Shown here piece after piece: positions 21,191-30,850 of a DNA stretch of 64,000 nt (position 1 is the first letter of the stretch; each line of letters opens with the position of its first letter). Origin of the DNA: Homarus americanus (lineage: Eukaryota > Arthropoda > Malacostraca > Decapoda > Nephropidae); contig NW_024756966.1 in assembly GCF_018991925.1 (NCBI RefSeq), positions 567,001 through 631,000 of the forward strand. The letters are read 5' to 3'. The translations under genes were made by a program, and so were the position numbers. Below the pieces are notes generated by a model that was not told where the DNA came from, did no database searches, and was given only the letters and a program-made list of their open reading frames with translations.

Positions 21191-22006
21191 TGGGGGCAGC
21201 CTGTGAGCCACCTGTTGGAGCCATCTGTCACCAAGTGGAGCAGCCAGGGTCTTGAGTTTCTCATTACTCACTTCATTGGTCGACGAGAAAACCCTGTACC
21301 CATTTTTTCCTTTACCACGATTTCAGCTCCTTCCTCCACACAAAATTCCGGGCCTTTTATGGCTACCTCTAGGTTTTTTAGATTTTTATACCTACCTATG
21401 ATTTATTTTTTTCTGAGGTCCATTCGTACTTTTATTTTTAATTTTGCTAAAAAAAGTATTTTAATTTTCTTATCCAAGTTTTTATCGGAATTTTTGTATA
21501 TAGGGTTTTTATGTATGTTTACTGGTTTTTAGATTTTTATAGGTATTTTTTTTCATTTATTTTTTGTTTTTATTATTTTTTTTCTTACTATTTTTTTCAT
21601 ATATAATTTTTAGTTGTTTATATCAGGTTTTGGTATAATTATATTTATTTTTTTCTTCCGGGGTGGCGACTAGTTTATCGTGCACCCTATAACTATCTCT
21701 TGCAGGGTAAAGTTAAAAGTTTGTTTCTCTCAATACACTACACTACGATGGCCTATAAATCCACTTGTATCTATCACTGAGTGTCTGAGTCTATCTGGGT
21801 CATGTTTTAAGTACGTTTAGTAACTGTTTAGGTGGGGGGAGGGGAAGGTGGGTAGGATGGGGGGAAGTTGGGTGGGATGGGGGGGTGAGAGGGTTGGGTG
21901 AGCCTATAGTAATATCAGTGAGATTTTTCCCTACTTCATAAAAATATTTCATGTTTGTGTATTAAAGTCTAAACCGATGACTAATATAACGAAAAAAACA
22001 TAAAAC
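21191..22006. other. T-rich unique stretch, no gene seen
   Basis: Runs of TTTTTATT dominate 21,360-21,650. A G-rich GGGGGGAGGGG patch lies at 21,835-21,900. Confidence 0.6.
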
Positions 22007-22010
22007 ACAT

Positions 22011-22250
22011 TTAAACCAATTATTAAACCCCCACGAGTAAGGTTTAAGCATCAGTAGTTTGATAAATATAAACTAATATAATTCACCCAACCATTCTAAC
22101 TAGCAATAAAATGTCAAGCGTTTATTATTACTACCAATTACGTATATTTCAGCTAGATGGAAAAAAAAACCCTCACTAAACCTGTCAAACCAGTTAAAAA
22201 CGCTGAATAAACCGGGTTTAAACCAGACACGCGCCGCCTGTCTGGTTTAA
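22011..22250. promoter_or_regulatory. TTAAACC/GGTTTAA cluster ending in a perfect 12-bp hairpin
   Basis: TTAAACC lies at 22,011, 22,023 and 22,218, and GGTTTAA at 22,041, 22,215 and 22,244. The last pair is part of a perfect inverted repeat: TTAAACCAGACA at 22,218-22,229, a 9-base GC loop, and TGTCTGGTTTAA at 22,239-22,250. It has no T-run to suggest a terminator. A protein-binding palindrome or cruciform is possible; function is unknown. Confidence 0.5.
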
Positions 22251-22409
22251 GTATCTGAGGTTTGTCATCACCCTGCACGGTCCACACTAATTTGTTTTGT
22301 TTTTCATTTCACCTGCGTTTTTTTTTTGGGGGTGGGTCTCTCTTTTCCAGTCATGGGGGATCGGGTGGAGTGGAGGGAGGGGGGATTATCAGGGTGTTGT
22401 CAGAGTAAT

Positions 22410-22485
22410 AACACCCCTTCCCCCACCCTTCCACCCCACCCTTCCACCCACCCCTCCTCACCCCTCCCCCCTCCCACCACCTGCA
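22410..22485. repeat. CCCACCCTTCCA pyrimidine-rich repeat
   Basis: CCACCC(TTCCA) units, about six, opposite a G-rich patch at 22,360-22,385. Confidence 0.8.
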
Positions 22486-22629
22486 GTTATCTTGACTGCT
22501 TGAAGACCCGGTGTGATCGCCCAGTCTTTCATTAAGTCAGGTGATTATCTTGTGTAATTATTAAGTAATGAAAAGGTAATATGTGGGAGGGAGTTGACGG
22601 CAGATGACTCCAGGTTCCTTGTTTGTGGT

Positions 22630-22850
22630 TATCTCTTCCTGTCTATTCTCTTTTTCTGTCTTCTTTGTCTTGTTTATTTTCTTTGTCCTGTCTACTCTCT
22701 TTGTCGTGTCTACTCTCTTTGCTTCTTCCTTTTCCTGTCTATTCTCATTGTCTGTTCCTTTTCCTGTCTATTTTCTTTGTCTTTCTTTAATCTGTGTTTC
22801 CGTCTTTCCATGTTCTGTCTATCCTCTTGTCTGCTTCACGTCATCTCTCC
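22630..22850. repeat. Degenerate TTTGTC(C/G)TGTCTACTCTC repeat
   Basis: TTTGTC...TGTCTATTCTC words recur at about 24-27 bp spacing. The frame through them is an artefact. Confidence 0.7.
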
Positions 22851-22945
22851 TGTCTGCTGCTCCTTGTAATTGTGTCTGCTCGCATTTTTTCATCTTCTCT
22901 GCCATTGTTTCCCTGCTTTTGACACATATATTTCTGCTGCCAGCC

Positions 22946-22946
<1 letters not shown>

Positions 22947-22976
<30 letters not shown>

Positions 22977-22994
22977 GACTACTACTACTACTAC
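22947..22994. repeat. (TAC)n microsatellite flanking retroelement copy 2 (3' side)
   Basis: About 16 units with one ACG interruption. It touches the T9 run of the inserted element. Confidence 0.97.
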
Positions 22995-23256
22995 TTTTTT
23001 TTTAAAGTGGCCTCCAGCCTCCCCCAATAGCCACACCTTCGCCACCATTTAATTACCTTAATATTCAATATCCTAATACATAAGAAGCTATCCTATCTGT
23101 GTTAAATTAGTTGAGCCGCAGATCTATGCGGCATTCAGTGACTGTAGCCTCATAGTCAATATCTGCAGCGGTTGTCGGAGTTGGGACAGAAGCTCTCGTT
23201 CCCCTGAGGCAGAGCAAAGCCGACCGAAGGAGAGAGAAAGACAGTCGATATCTCAT
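22995..23256 (-). mobile_element. 5'-truncated retroelement copy inserted in (TAC)n/(GTA)n microsatellite, copy 2
   Basis: This 262-bp segment matches the 3' end of the 8,278-9,195 element almost base for base: the A-rich tail (plus-strand T run 22,995-23,003), GGCCTCCAGCCTCCCC, the 3' UTR and the last 50 codons. It ends abruptly at 23,256, just upstream of codons for MRYRLSFSLLRSALL, where (ATC-type sequence in copy 1) it is replaced by TAC repeat. Being short, 5' truncated and bounded on both sides by (TAC)n, it is an independent insertion of the same family. Confidence 0.88.
23107..23256 (-). pseudogene. Last 50 codons of the retroelement ORF, copy 2
   Basis: The minus strand reads MRYRLSFSLLRSALLCLRGT, then ASVPTPTTAADIDYEATVTE and CRIDLRLN, to TAA at 23,109-23,107. 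This is the same C terminus and stop as copy 1, with a few substitutions and no frameshift. Confidence 0.85.
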
Positions 23257-23277
23257 ACTACTACTACTACTACTGCT
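23257..23277. repeat. (TAC)n microsatellite flanking retroelement copy 2 (5' side)
   Basis: Six to seven units followed by TGCTGG. It gives the second flank needed to read the element as inserted within the microsatellite. Confidence 0.93.
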
Positions 23278-23807
23278 GGTATTGCCCCTGCTTGACCTCT
23301 GCTGGCGCTGCTGCTATTCCTTATACCTTTACTGCTATATACATCTGATTTCATGCTGCTATACACGTGTGGGCTCTCCCTGCTTCTATACACATCTGCT
23401 ACCTATGTATAATGACTCGCAGTTACTATACGCCGGATGTAGTAATTATAATGATGAGAATACCTGCTCACACCTGTGGGAACAATGAGGCTTCACTTCC
23501 TTGGTCGCTGTTATTAGTATTGTGGTTTGGTTATTAGAAGTGATTTGTGTTATTAGTTATTATTGTTATCATTACTATCGTTTTTGTTATTATTGCTGTT
23601 TTCTTTCTTCGTTTTCATCTTTCTTCGTTTTCTTTCTTCTTCTTCGGGTGTATGATTGCGTAAATATCATATCTGAGTGGCGTATATGTTCATTATCTCC
23701 ACCATGCCGCGCTGTTATACGCTAAGACGGTCGTTCATATCTCAGGGCGTCTCTCTGTAGGCAGGTACTGGACACGATTCCTTACTGACCTCCCCTCCCG
23801 GATGTAA

Positions 23808-23811
<4 letters not shown>
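23278..23811. other. Unique stretch, no gene seen
   Basis: GCTGCTAT words recur weakly at 23,300-23,400. TTATTATTG-rich at 23,510-23,650. No coding signature. Confidence 0.55.

Positions 23812-23849
<38 letters not shown>
23812..23849. repeat. (CT)n microsatellite
   Basis: About 19 uninterrupted units. Confidence 0.97.
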
Positions 23850-23853
<4 letters not shown>

Positions 23854-23994
23854 AATGTTGACATATATATTAATTCTGCATCGTCAGTCGATCATTGTAT
23901 GTAATTTGTGTTTATCATGACAAAAATATTAACTTTGTGACATCAGTAGGTAATTTTTTTGTTAATGGTAAAACAATCTAGCTTTGTCATACGA

Positions 23995-24017
23995 TTAGGT
24001 TAGGTTAGGTTAGGTTA
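23995..24017 (+). repeat. Interstitial TTAGG-type repeat
   Basis: Four TTAGG units. Confidence 0.9.
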
Positions 24018-24018
24018 T

Positions 24019-24400
24019 TTTTGAAGAATATAGTGTGATCAAGAACAACGAATGATGGTAAGAAAAATCCCACCTTAAAATCAACTGTAGATAGAGTCGA
24101 TGTTTACCTCTCTCTGTATGGGGGTATTCTCGACCATCACGAACACACCAACATAACACCGTCTTACGCCGAACCGATGATTCTTAGGCCTGAAAGGATT
24201 AACCAACCAGAGAAGGCGATCGTTACCACCGGAAACCTTAATTGCCGCCTCATTATGAACTTGTTTTGTAATTATCTCCTGCTTGTTCAGGTAATGGGGC
24301 TAATGACCAATTTGTTTCTTGTTTATTTCGAACGGACGTATTAAAACCTTTGATAATTAGTACAACGAATTATTGAGTGAGACGGAATTTTCTCTATAAT
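24019..24400. other. Unique ATTA-rich stretch, no gene seen
   Basis: Contains TTAATTGCC, TCATTATGAAC, GTAATTATC, GATAATTAG and similar. It looks more like non-coding regulatory DNA than a gene, but nothing proves it. Confidence 0.45.
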
Positions 24401-24409
24401 CCGTTAGGT

Positions 24410-24690
24410 GGGTCTTTCATTTAATGGACTCTCTATATAGTGGACTTTTATATACATATAGTTCGTCAGATTGAGGTTTACATCTAACGAACCCTCGATA
24501 TAACGTACTTTCTTCTCTATATAGTTCGTTAAATAGAGGTTTACATCTAACGAACCCTCGATATAACGTACTTTCTTCTCTACTGTATATAGTTCGTTAA
24601 ATAGAGGTTTACATCTAACGAACCCTCGATATAACGTACTTTCTTCTCTATTTAGTTCGTTAAATAGAGGGTTCACTATATCTGGGGCTT
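24410..24690. repeat. AT-rich tandem repeat (63/68 bp) with internal inverted half-sites
   Basis: CATCTAACGAACCCTCGATA starts units at 24,481, 24,544 and 24,612 (spacing 63 then 68 bp), with partial units on both sides. Each unit carries GTTCGTTAAATAGAGG followed by TCTAACGAAC, so GTTCGTTA and TAACGAAC form a hairpin. The GAAC..CTCGATATAACG.ACTTTC wording resembles the terminal repeats of pogo/Tigger-type DNA transposons of invertebrates; that is from memory and tentative. The 90-codon minus-strand frame does not keep phase across the 68-bp unit, so it is not a protein repeat. Confidence 0.7.
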
Positions 24691-25590
24691 ACATAAGACT
24701 CTGTTAAATGTTTGTGTGCCTATAACAGCCTCAAACTCAGGTGGGATGAGAAAGCAGTAATTTACGATTATTTGTAACTGCTACCAAACAAGCAATTAGA
24801 TATTTTCGCGCAAGATTTATCGCCCTATGGAAACGCGTGGGAAAAGTTACCTTACCTGGGCCATGACTTAAGGCCATAATTGCACATTTCGTCACATTTT
24901 TCTTAGAACTCTTTGATGGCCGGTCGTTAATAAGGATGGCAGTAATCATAGGCAATTGATAGTAATTAAAGCTCATTATGTCACGCTCACCTAATTATCT
25001 TCATTAAAGAGGCCGGGAATATAAAGCTATGTGAGGGACGTCCATAAGAGCCAAAATGACGTAGTTATTGGCCGTAAATTCGCCCCCAAGGATGTTAGGC
25101 ATATTGGCCCCTCCTCTCCTCTCAGCGTCTTTTTTTTTCAACGTAAGAAAAAGAAAAATGTTGAAAAAAATACCTGCGAAAAATTTCAGTGTTTGTAGAA
25201 TGAATTTAAACTTTATAAGGAATAATACTGAAGTTTGACCAGAAATACAAGTATGATACACGTAATATAATCACATTTGAGTTATTACATATGACATACA
25301 ATAGACCAATAGCATGTCAATAATACACAAACACTAACGAAGGAAATATGTAAATAGAGTATATGTAACTATAAAGACATATAGCATTTGAGGAATTTAA
25401 CCAGCAAGAATTTATTATTAACTTAGAACATGACAGGAAAGGAATTTTAGTAAACAACGAAAACATGAATCATTGATAATATAGACCAATTTTTCGGTGT
25501 TTAGTAGTCTGGTAATGGTTGATAAGTGTAACGAGAGAGTGTGTGTGTAAGGTGTTAAGTGCAGAACATGACAAATCGTATAGTAGTACA
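24691..25590. other. Unique AT-rich island, no gene seen
   Basis: 24,750-25,120 is the most complex unique DNA in this part, with TAATTAAAGCTCATTATG and CTAATTATCTTCATTAAAG. The 79- and 85-codon minus-strand frames show no domain I recognise. Confidence 0.5.
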
Positions 25591-25620
25591 GGTGGTGGTG
25601 GTGGTGGTGGTGGTGGTGGT
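25591..25620. repeat. (GGT)n microsatellite
   Basis: Ten perfect units. Confidence 0.96.
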
Positions 25621-25639
25621 ATGATTTGTAGTAAACGCC

Positions 25640-25900
25640 TCCCTCTACCACTATCACCACTACTACTACCACCACTACTACCACTTTTACCACCACCACT
25701 ACCACTTTTACCACCACTACTACCACTTTTACCACCACCACTACCACTTTTATCACCACCACTACCACTTTTATCACTACCACTTTTACCACCACCACTA
25801 CCACCAATGCTATTACTACCATCATCATCACTATTACCATCACCACCACTACCACCACCGCCATTACTACCACCATTATCACCACCGTAACTAACACCAC
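25640..25900. repeat. ACC/ACT minisatellite with CCACTTTTACCACCAC units
   Basis: Units of 18-24 bp built from ACCACTACCACTTTTACCAC. Open in several frames (Val-, Gly/Ser- and Pro/Leu-rich), all by-products. Confidence 0.92.
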
Positions 25901-25943
25901 TACCATCTTGGGTCACAACACTTTTGCTTTCCATCCGCCTTTT

Positions 25944-26269
25944 CGAATAACCACGTCACCTGGAACAACCACATCACCTTCCTGGAACAACCACGTCACC
26001 TTCCTGGAACAACCACGTCACCTGGAGCAACCACAGCACCTTCCTGGAACAACCACGTCACCTGGAACAACCACATCACCTTCCTGGAACAACCACATCA
26101 CCTTCCTGGAACAACTACGTCACCTGGAACAACCACATCACCTTCCTGGAACAACTACGTCATTTTACTGGAACAACCACGTCACCTTCCTGGAACAATC
26201 ACGTCACCTTCATGGAACAACCACGTCACCTGGAACAACCACGTCACCTTCTTGGAGCAACCACGTCAT
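25944..26269. repeat. 18/22-bp minisatellite with ACGTCA core
   Basis: About 16 units of TGGAACAACCACGTCACC, with or without an added TTCC, giving two unit lengths. Many units keep CACGTCA, others CACATCA. Translates as a Gly-Thr-Thr-Thr-Ser-Pro repeat that is probably not a protein. Confidence 0.95.
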
Positions 26270-26416
26270 TGTTAGCTGCTGGAAAATCACCATAAAGAGG
26301 CAGCTGGCGGGTGATTGGTGCTCCCAGGAACCAGGGAAGGTGTCTCGTTAGGACCCCGAGTCGTTAATTATTACCTGGTTCATCTTAACGACTGATGATG
26401 GGGCTTTACCTGCTGA

Positions 26417-26457
26417 TGACGTCATTCGTTTACCTGCAGACCATATTGATGACGTCA
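26417..26457. promoter_or_regulatory. Pair of TGACGTCA palindromes
   Basis: TGACGTCA at 26,417-26,424 and 26,450-26,457, both inside TGATGACGTCATTCG, 33 bp apart. The intervening DNA is not duplicated. Confidence 0.45.
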
Positions 26458-26584
26458 TTCGTGTAGCTAGTGACCCTATTGACGCCGTGACCGAACGCTT
26501 AATTACGGTAATTATATAATGCTCAGGTGTTTTTTCATTCATCTCATTATTAGGGTAATGTTTGAGTTGACACACACACACACA

Positions 26585-26875
26585 CACCTCTCCTCTCCTC
26601 AAGTCTCTACATTAACACTTTCCACATCCCCTCATCACTCCCTCACATTCCTCATCACTCCCTCACTCTCATCCTCCCACTTCCTCACCTCCCTCTTTTT
26701 TCTCCCTTCCTCTCCTCCCTCATCCCTCCCCCCTCCCTCCCTCATCACTCCCTCACATTCCTCATCACTCCCTCATTCTCATCACTCCCTCACCACTCCC
26801 TCACATCCCTCACATCCCTCACCACTCCTCATCACTCCCTCACATTCCTCGTCCTCCTCACATCCCTCATCACGA
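26585..26875. repeat. TCATCACTCCCTCACATTCC minisatellite
   Basis: CTCATCACTCCCTCACATTC units of about 20 bp, imperfect, with CCTCC runs between. Preceded by a short CA tract at 26,572-26,586. Confidence 0.9.
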
Positions 26876-27069
26876 GAGGTAGTGAAGGGAGGCATTAATT
26901 AGGTCCAGGTAACTTAGAAGGAACACCTGGAGGAAGCTTAAACCAGGTGAGACGCGAAGAGGCTGACCTGTTGGAGGCTGACTTGGAGGATGACTGACTG
27001 TTGGAGAATGAACTGAAGATTAGTCACCTCAGCTTATTTCACCTGGGGATTATAACCATCCTAAATTCT

Positions 27070-27083
27070 AACCTAACCTAACC
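27070..27083 (-). repeat. Short TTAGG-type repeat
   Basis: AACCTAACCTAACC on the plus strand, about 40 bp before the GGTTT array. Confidence 0.75.
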
Positions 27084-27124
27084 CGACTGGCTTTAAAAGA
27101 TAGGTTAGGTTGGATTATAAGATT

Positions 27125-27290
27125 GGTTAGCTTTGGTTAGCTTTGGTTCACTTTGGTTGGGTTTGGTTTGGTTTGGTTTGGTTTGGTTTGGTTAGGTTTG
27201 GTTTGGTTTGGTTTGGTTTGGTTTGGTTAGGTTAGGTTTGGTTTGGTTTGGTTTGGTTAGGTTTGGTTTGGTTAGGTTTGGTAGTGATTC
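27125..27290. repeat. (GGTTT)n array with GGTTA units mixed in
   Basis: About 30 pentamers, mostly GGTTT, with GGTTA at several places. It keeps the pentamer period of the telomere-type repeat but with a T-for-A change. Confidence 0.93.
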
Positions 27291-27299
27291 GGGTAAGGC

Positions 27300-27840
27300 T
27301 GTCAAATTAGGTCTAGACGCGTGTTAGATCATTTACCAAGTGTTTACGTCCAAATTTAGTGGTAAACGATTATGTTGCAGGTATGTTCTCTTGCGGTTTA
27401 CATCGAGGGCCATATACTGTACACTTGCGGCTTCAGGATGTATAAAGTATAGAAAAATGTTTGATTATATGGAATACTCGAGTTAATTATCTTGTTTCGT
27501 GTATTTAATTGTGTATAATTAGTGTGATTATTGAATTTTTTTTTTGCCAAAGTTTATTTTATTTTTTATTTTTTGAGTCAGTATTAGGGTCGAAAATTTT
27601 CTTTATATAATGTGAAAGATGATACAGGAGTCTCTCTCTCTCTCTCAACCAAAAATGACGCCAACAGACAGGGGACATAAGGGTTATAATAACTCAAGGA
27701 GACCATCACACGGGTCAAGACTCACACGACCAACTAATCCACCTGCCCTAATCTGCCCACAGGTAATTACATCCAAGATAGACTAATCATTTTATGCCTT
27801 GTCCATTCTCTCGTCTTTTTTCTTAATATATATCTGGGGG
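27300..27840. other. Unique stretch, no gene seen
   Basis: AT-rich with T-runs at 27,536-27,575 and a short CT tract near 27,632. Nothing coding. Confidence 0.55.
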
Positions 27841-27845
27841 TGATT

Positions 27846-28535
27846 GTGATGGAGGAGGGGTGTCGTGATGGGGAAGGAGGGTGTGTGGTGATGGGGAGAG
27901 GGGTGTGGTGATGGGGAGGAGGGGTGTGGTGATGGGGTGGAGGGGTGTGGTGATGGGGAGGAGGGTGTGGTGATGGGGAGGAGGGTGTGGTGATGGGGTG
28001 GAGGGTGTGGTGATGGGGTGGAGGGGTGTGGTGATGGGGTGGAGGTGTGGTGATGGGGAGGAGGGGTGTGGTGATGGGGAGGAGGGGTGTGGTGATGGGG
28101 TGGAGGGGTGTGGTGATGGGGTGGAGGGGTGTGGTGATGGGGAGGAGGGTGTGGTGATGGGGTGGAGGGGTGTGGTGATGGGGTGGAGGGGTGTGGTGAT
28201 GGGGTGGAGGGGTGTGGTGATGGGGTGGAGGGGTGTGGTGATGGGAGGAGGGTGTGGTGATGGGGAGGATGGGTGTGGTGATGGGGAGGAGGGGTGGGTG
28301 ATGGGGAGGAGGGGTGTGGTGATGGGGAGGAGGGCGTGGTGATGGGGTGGAGGTGTGGTGATGGGGAGGATGGGTGTGGTGATGGGGTGGAGGGTGTGGT
28401 GATGGGGTGAGGGTGTGGTGATGGGGAGGAGGGGGTGTGGTGATGGGAGGATGGGTGTGGTGATGGGGAGGAGGGTGTGGTGATGGGGAGGATGGGTGTG
28501 GTGATGGGGGAGGAGGTGTGGTGATGGGGTGGGGT
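27846..28535. repeat. G-rich minisatellite (about 21-23 bp, about 31 units)
   Basis: Units follow GGTGTGGTGATGGGG then (TGGA or AGGA) and GGGG, with variation in the G-run length. The G-rich strand is the plus strand. The 114-codon frame is an artefact. Confidence 0.96.
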
Positions 28536-28540
28536 TATTG

Positions 28541-29186
28541 ATGTGGGTTTGTGTTGATGAAGGTCGTATATTGATGGGGGTGTGTATGTGATGATGGGGA
28601 GGAATGTGGAAAATTAATTAGATATTAAAGGAGATAAAGTAAACATTGATAAAGAGTAATGTGGAGATGGTAGAGGCGTGGATAAGTAAGTTGACGTTTG
28701 ACGAAGCTTCTGGGTATGACATACTCGACGTGATGACACACAAAAGTAAAAACCTTAAAAAAAAGCCAAATAAATAATAAAAAAAAGGAAAATGGACGAA
28801 TAAAAAAGGGCAGACGTTCATAACACAATTACTGGAAACAGATGCGTCGACACAAGAAAAAATAGGAAAATTTGGAATTAAAATCGGACAAAATTGGCAA
28901 ATCAGCTGGAAATTAGACACCTGCTATGACGGTTACCTGTCCTCTCCAACAGGTGTTTATTTTTACCTTGATTGTGGAGAGCTGATGAGCCAAGGAGCCA
29001 ATCATAACTCTTCTTATTACCAGGAGAAGAAACTTAATCACGTCCAGGGCAATATAACAGTACCTTATGTGATCAACCTTAATCACTGTTACACCTTCGG
29101 AGAAACGACTTACCTGTTCTCATTAAGCGATGTTATCAGGTAAGATGTCAAGAGATACCTGAGTTCGACCTCTGATGCGTTTGACG

Positions 29187-29187
<1 letters not shown>
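28541..29187. other. Unique AT-rich stretch, no gene seen
   Basis: A-rich at 28,740-28,880. The 100-codon minus-strand hydrophobic frame reflects A-rich composition and has no motif. Confidence 0.55.
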
Positions 29188-29250
<63 letters not shown>

Positions 29251-29262
29251 ACACACACACAC
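29188..29262. repeat. (CA)n microsatellite
   Basis: About 36 units with one CAGACA interruption. Confidence 0.97.
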
Positions 29263-29359
29263 CGGGTTATGTGTTCGTTCATTGGTTGATGCTTGACCTA
29301 TCAGGGAGCAAATCGCGGTCAAGAGTAACTTCATTGGGGTACAGTAGTATTAGTGAATA

Positions 29360-29401
<42 letters not shown>
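29360..29401. repeat. (TAC)n microsatellite without an insertion
   Basis: About 14 units. It is the only sizeable TAC tract here with no adjoining retroelement piece, so it can stand as an unoccupied site. Confidence 0.96.
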
Positions 29402-29683
29402 AGTAATAATAAATAAAAAACACACACACTCATACCCATCCATCACCTGGTAAGGAAAAAATAAATAAATTCCTTTCCAAAATAGGGTGAAAGAGGAAGG
29501 CTCGTAGGTCAATTACAAGGGTGATGAGAGGCTGGTTTAAAACACGGGGGTCCAACATGTCATTAGATATTCACAGTTTATGCCGCTAATTGAACAAGGA
29601 TTACCTGGGCTAAATTAGGGCAGCTCAGGTAGGTTATACTGTCTGTCAACGGAGGAGAAAATGTATACTGAACTCATTATTTA
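29402..29683. other. Unique stretch
   Basis: Nothing coding seen. Short AATAAATAAA words near 29,405-29,470. Confidence 0.5.
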
Positions 29684-29696
29684 CACACACACACAC

Positions 29697-29738
<42 letters not shown>
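29684..29738. repeat. (CA)n microsatellite
   Basis: About 27 units with one GCA interruption. Confidence 0.97.
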
Positions 29739-29739
<1 letters not shown>

Positions 29740-29889
29740 ATTATCATAGTTGTATGTTCTCGTCTTCAGCATAGTCATCACTAAATAATATAGATCAGGT
29801 TGTAATTGTCGACATTTGAAGCCATTATTATTTTCATTGCTTCTAATTATAATGCTCACCCACAGTGGCGTTCATTATACTTAAACATT

Positions 29890-30850
29890 ACTACTGCTCC
29901 CTCCCTCACCCCTCACCCTTACTCTTATCTCCCCCGCATCACCCTTACCTCCACCACCCCACATTCAACACCACCACTATCAACATCACCCACCATAACG
30001 ACCACCACACATTATCACCACCACCCTCACCCACCTCCACCATCAAGTATCACCCCCTTCCTCTCCCACCACCCCCACCTTCCCTCACCCACCACCCCTA
30101 CCTTCCTCACCCACCACCCCTACCTTCCTCACCACCACCCCCACCTTCCTCACCCACCACCACCCCACCTTCCCTCACCCACCACCACCACCTTCCTCAC
30201 CACGACCCCCACCTTCCGTCACCCACCACCCCACCTTCCGTCACCCACCACCACCCCACCTCACCCACCACCACCCCCACCTTCCTCACCCACCACCATC
30301 CCCACCTTTCCTCACCCACCACCATCCCCACCTTCCTCACCCACCACCACCCCCCACCTTCCTCACCCACCACTCCCACCTTCCTCACCCACCACCCCCA
30401 CCTTCCGTCACCCACCACCCCACCTTCCCCACCCACCACCCCACCTTCCCTCACCACCACCCTTCCACATTACCACCCTCTACTACCACCACCTCCCACA
30501 CGCTCACCCTCATTATCACCCTCACCCCCCACCTCACCCATCACCACCCCACCTTCCCTCACCCATCACCACCCCCCACCTTCCTCACCCACCACCACCC
30601 CACTCACCCACCACCACCCCACCTTCCTCACCCACCACCCCACCTTCCTCACCACCACCACCCCCACCTTCCTCACCCACCACCCCCCACCTCACCCACC
30701 ACCCCCACCCTCACCCACCACCCCACCTCTCCTCACCCACTACCCCCACCTTCCTCACCACCACACCCTTCCATCATTACCACCCCTCTACTACCACTCT
30801 TCTTCCACACGCTCACCCTCATTATCACCCCTCACCCCCTATTCATCCCT
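29890..30850. repeat. C-rich minisatellite (CACCCACCACCCCCACCTTCC), nearly 1 kb
   Basis: Units of 20-27 bp built from CCTTCCTCACCCACCACC. Two overlapping 338-352-codon frames are by-products of the C-rich, stop-poor repeat. A larger period is visible: a TTACCACC..CTCTACTACCAC segment, then CCACACGCTCACCCTC, occurs near 30,465-30,525 and again near 30,775-30,830, about 307 bp apart. Confidence 0.95.

Noticed and set aside
24404..24676. Protein repeat VRYIEGSLDVNL in a 90-codon minus-strand frame
   Set aside because: Two units are 63 bp apart but the next is 68 bp away, so the reading frame is not kept across the array.
25944..26351. 147-codon Gly-Thr-Ser-Pro repeat protein (mucin- or silk-like)
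   Set aside because: The unit lengths of 18 and 22 bp do not keep frame consistently, and there is no signal peptide or flanking unique coding DNA.
28618..28920. 100-codon hydrophobic minus-strand frame resembling a membrane protein
   Set aside because: The Phe/Leu/Ile content follows from A-rich plus-strand DNA; there is no motif or codon bias.
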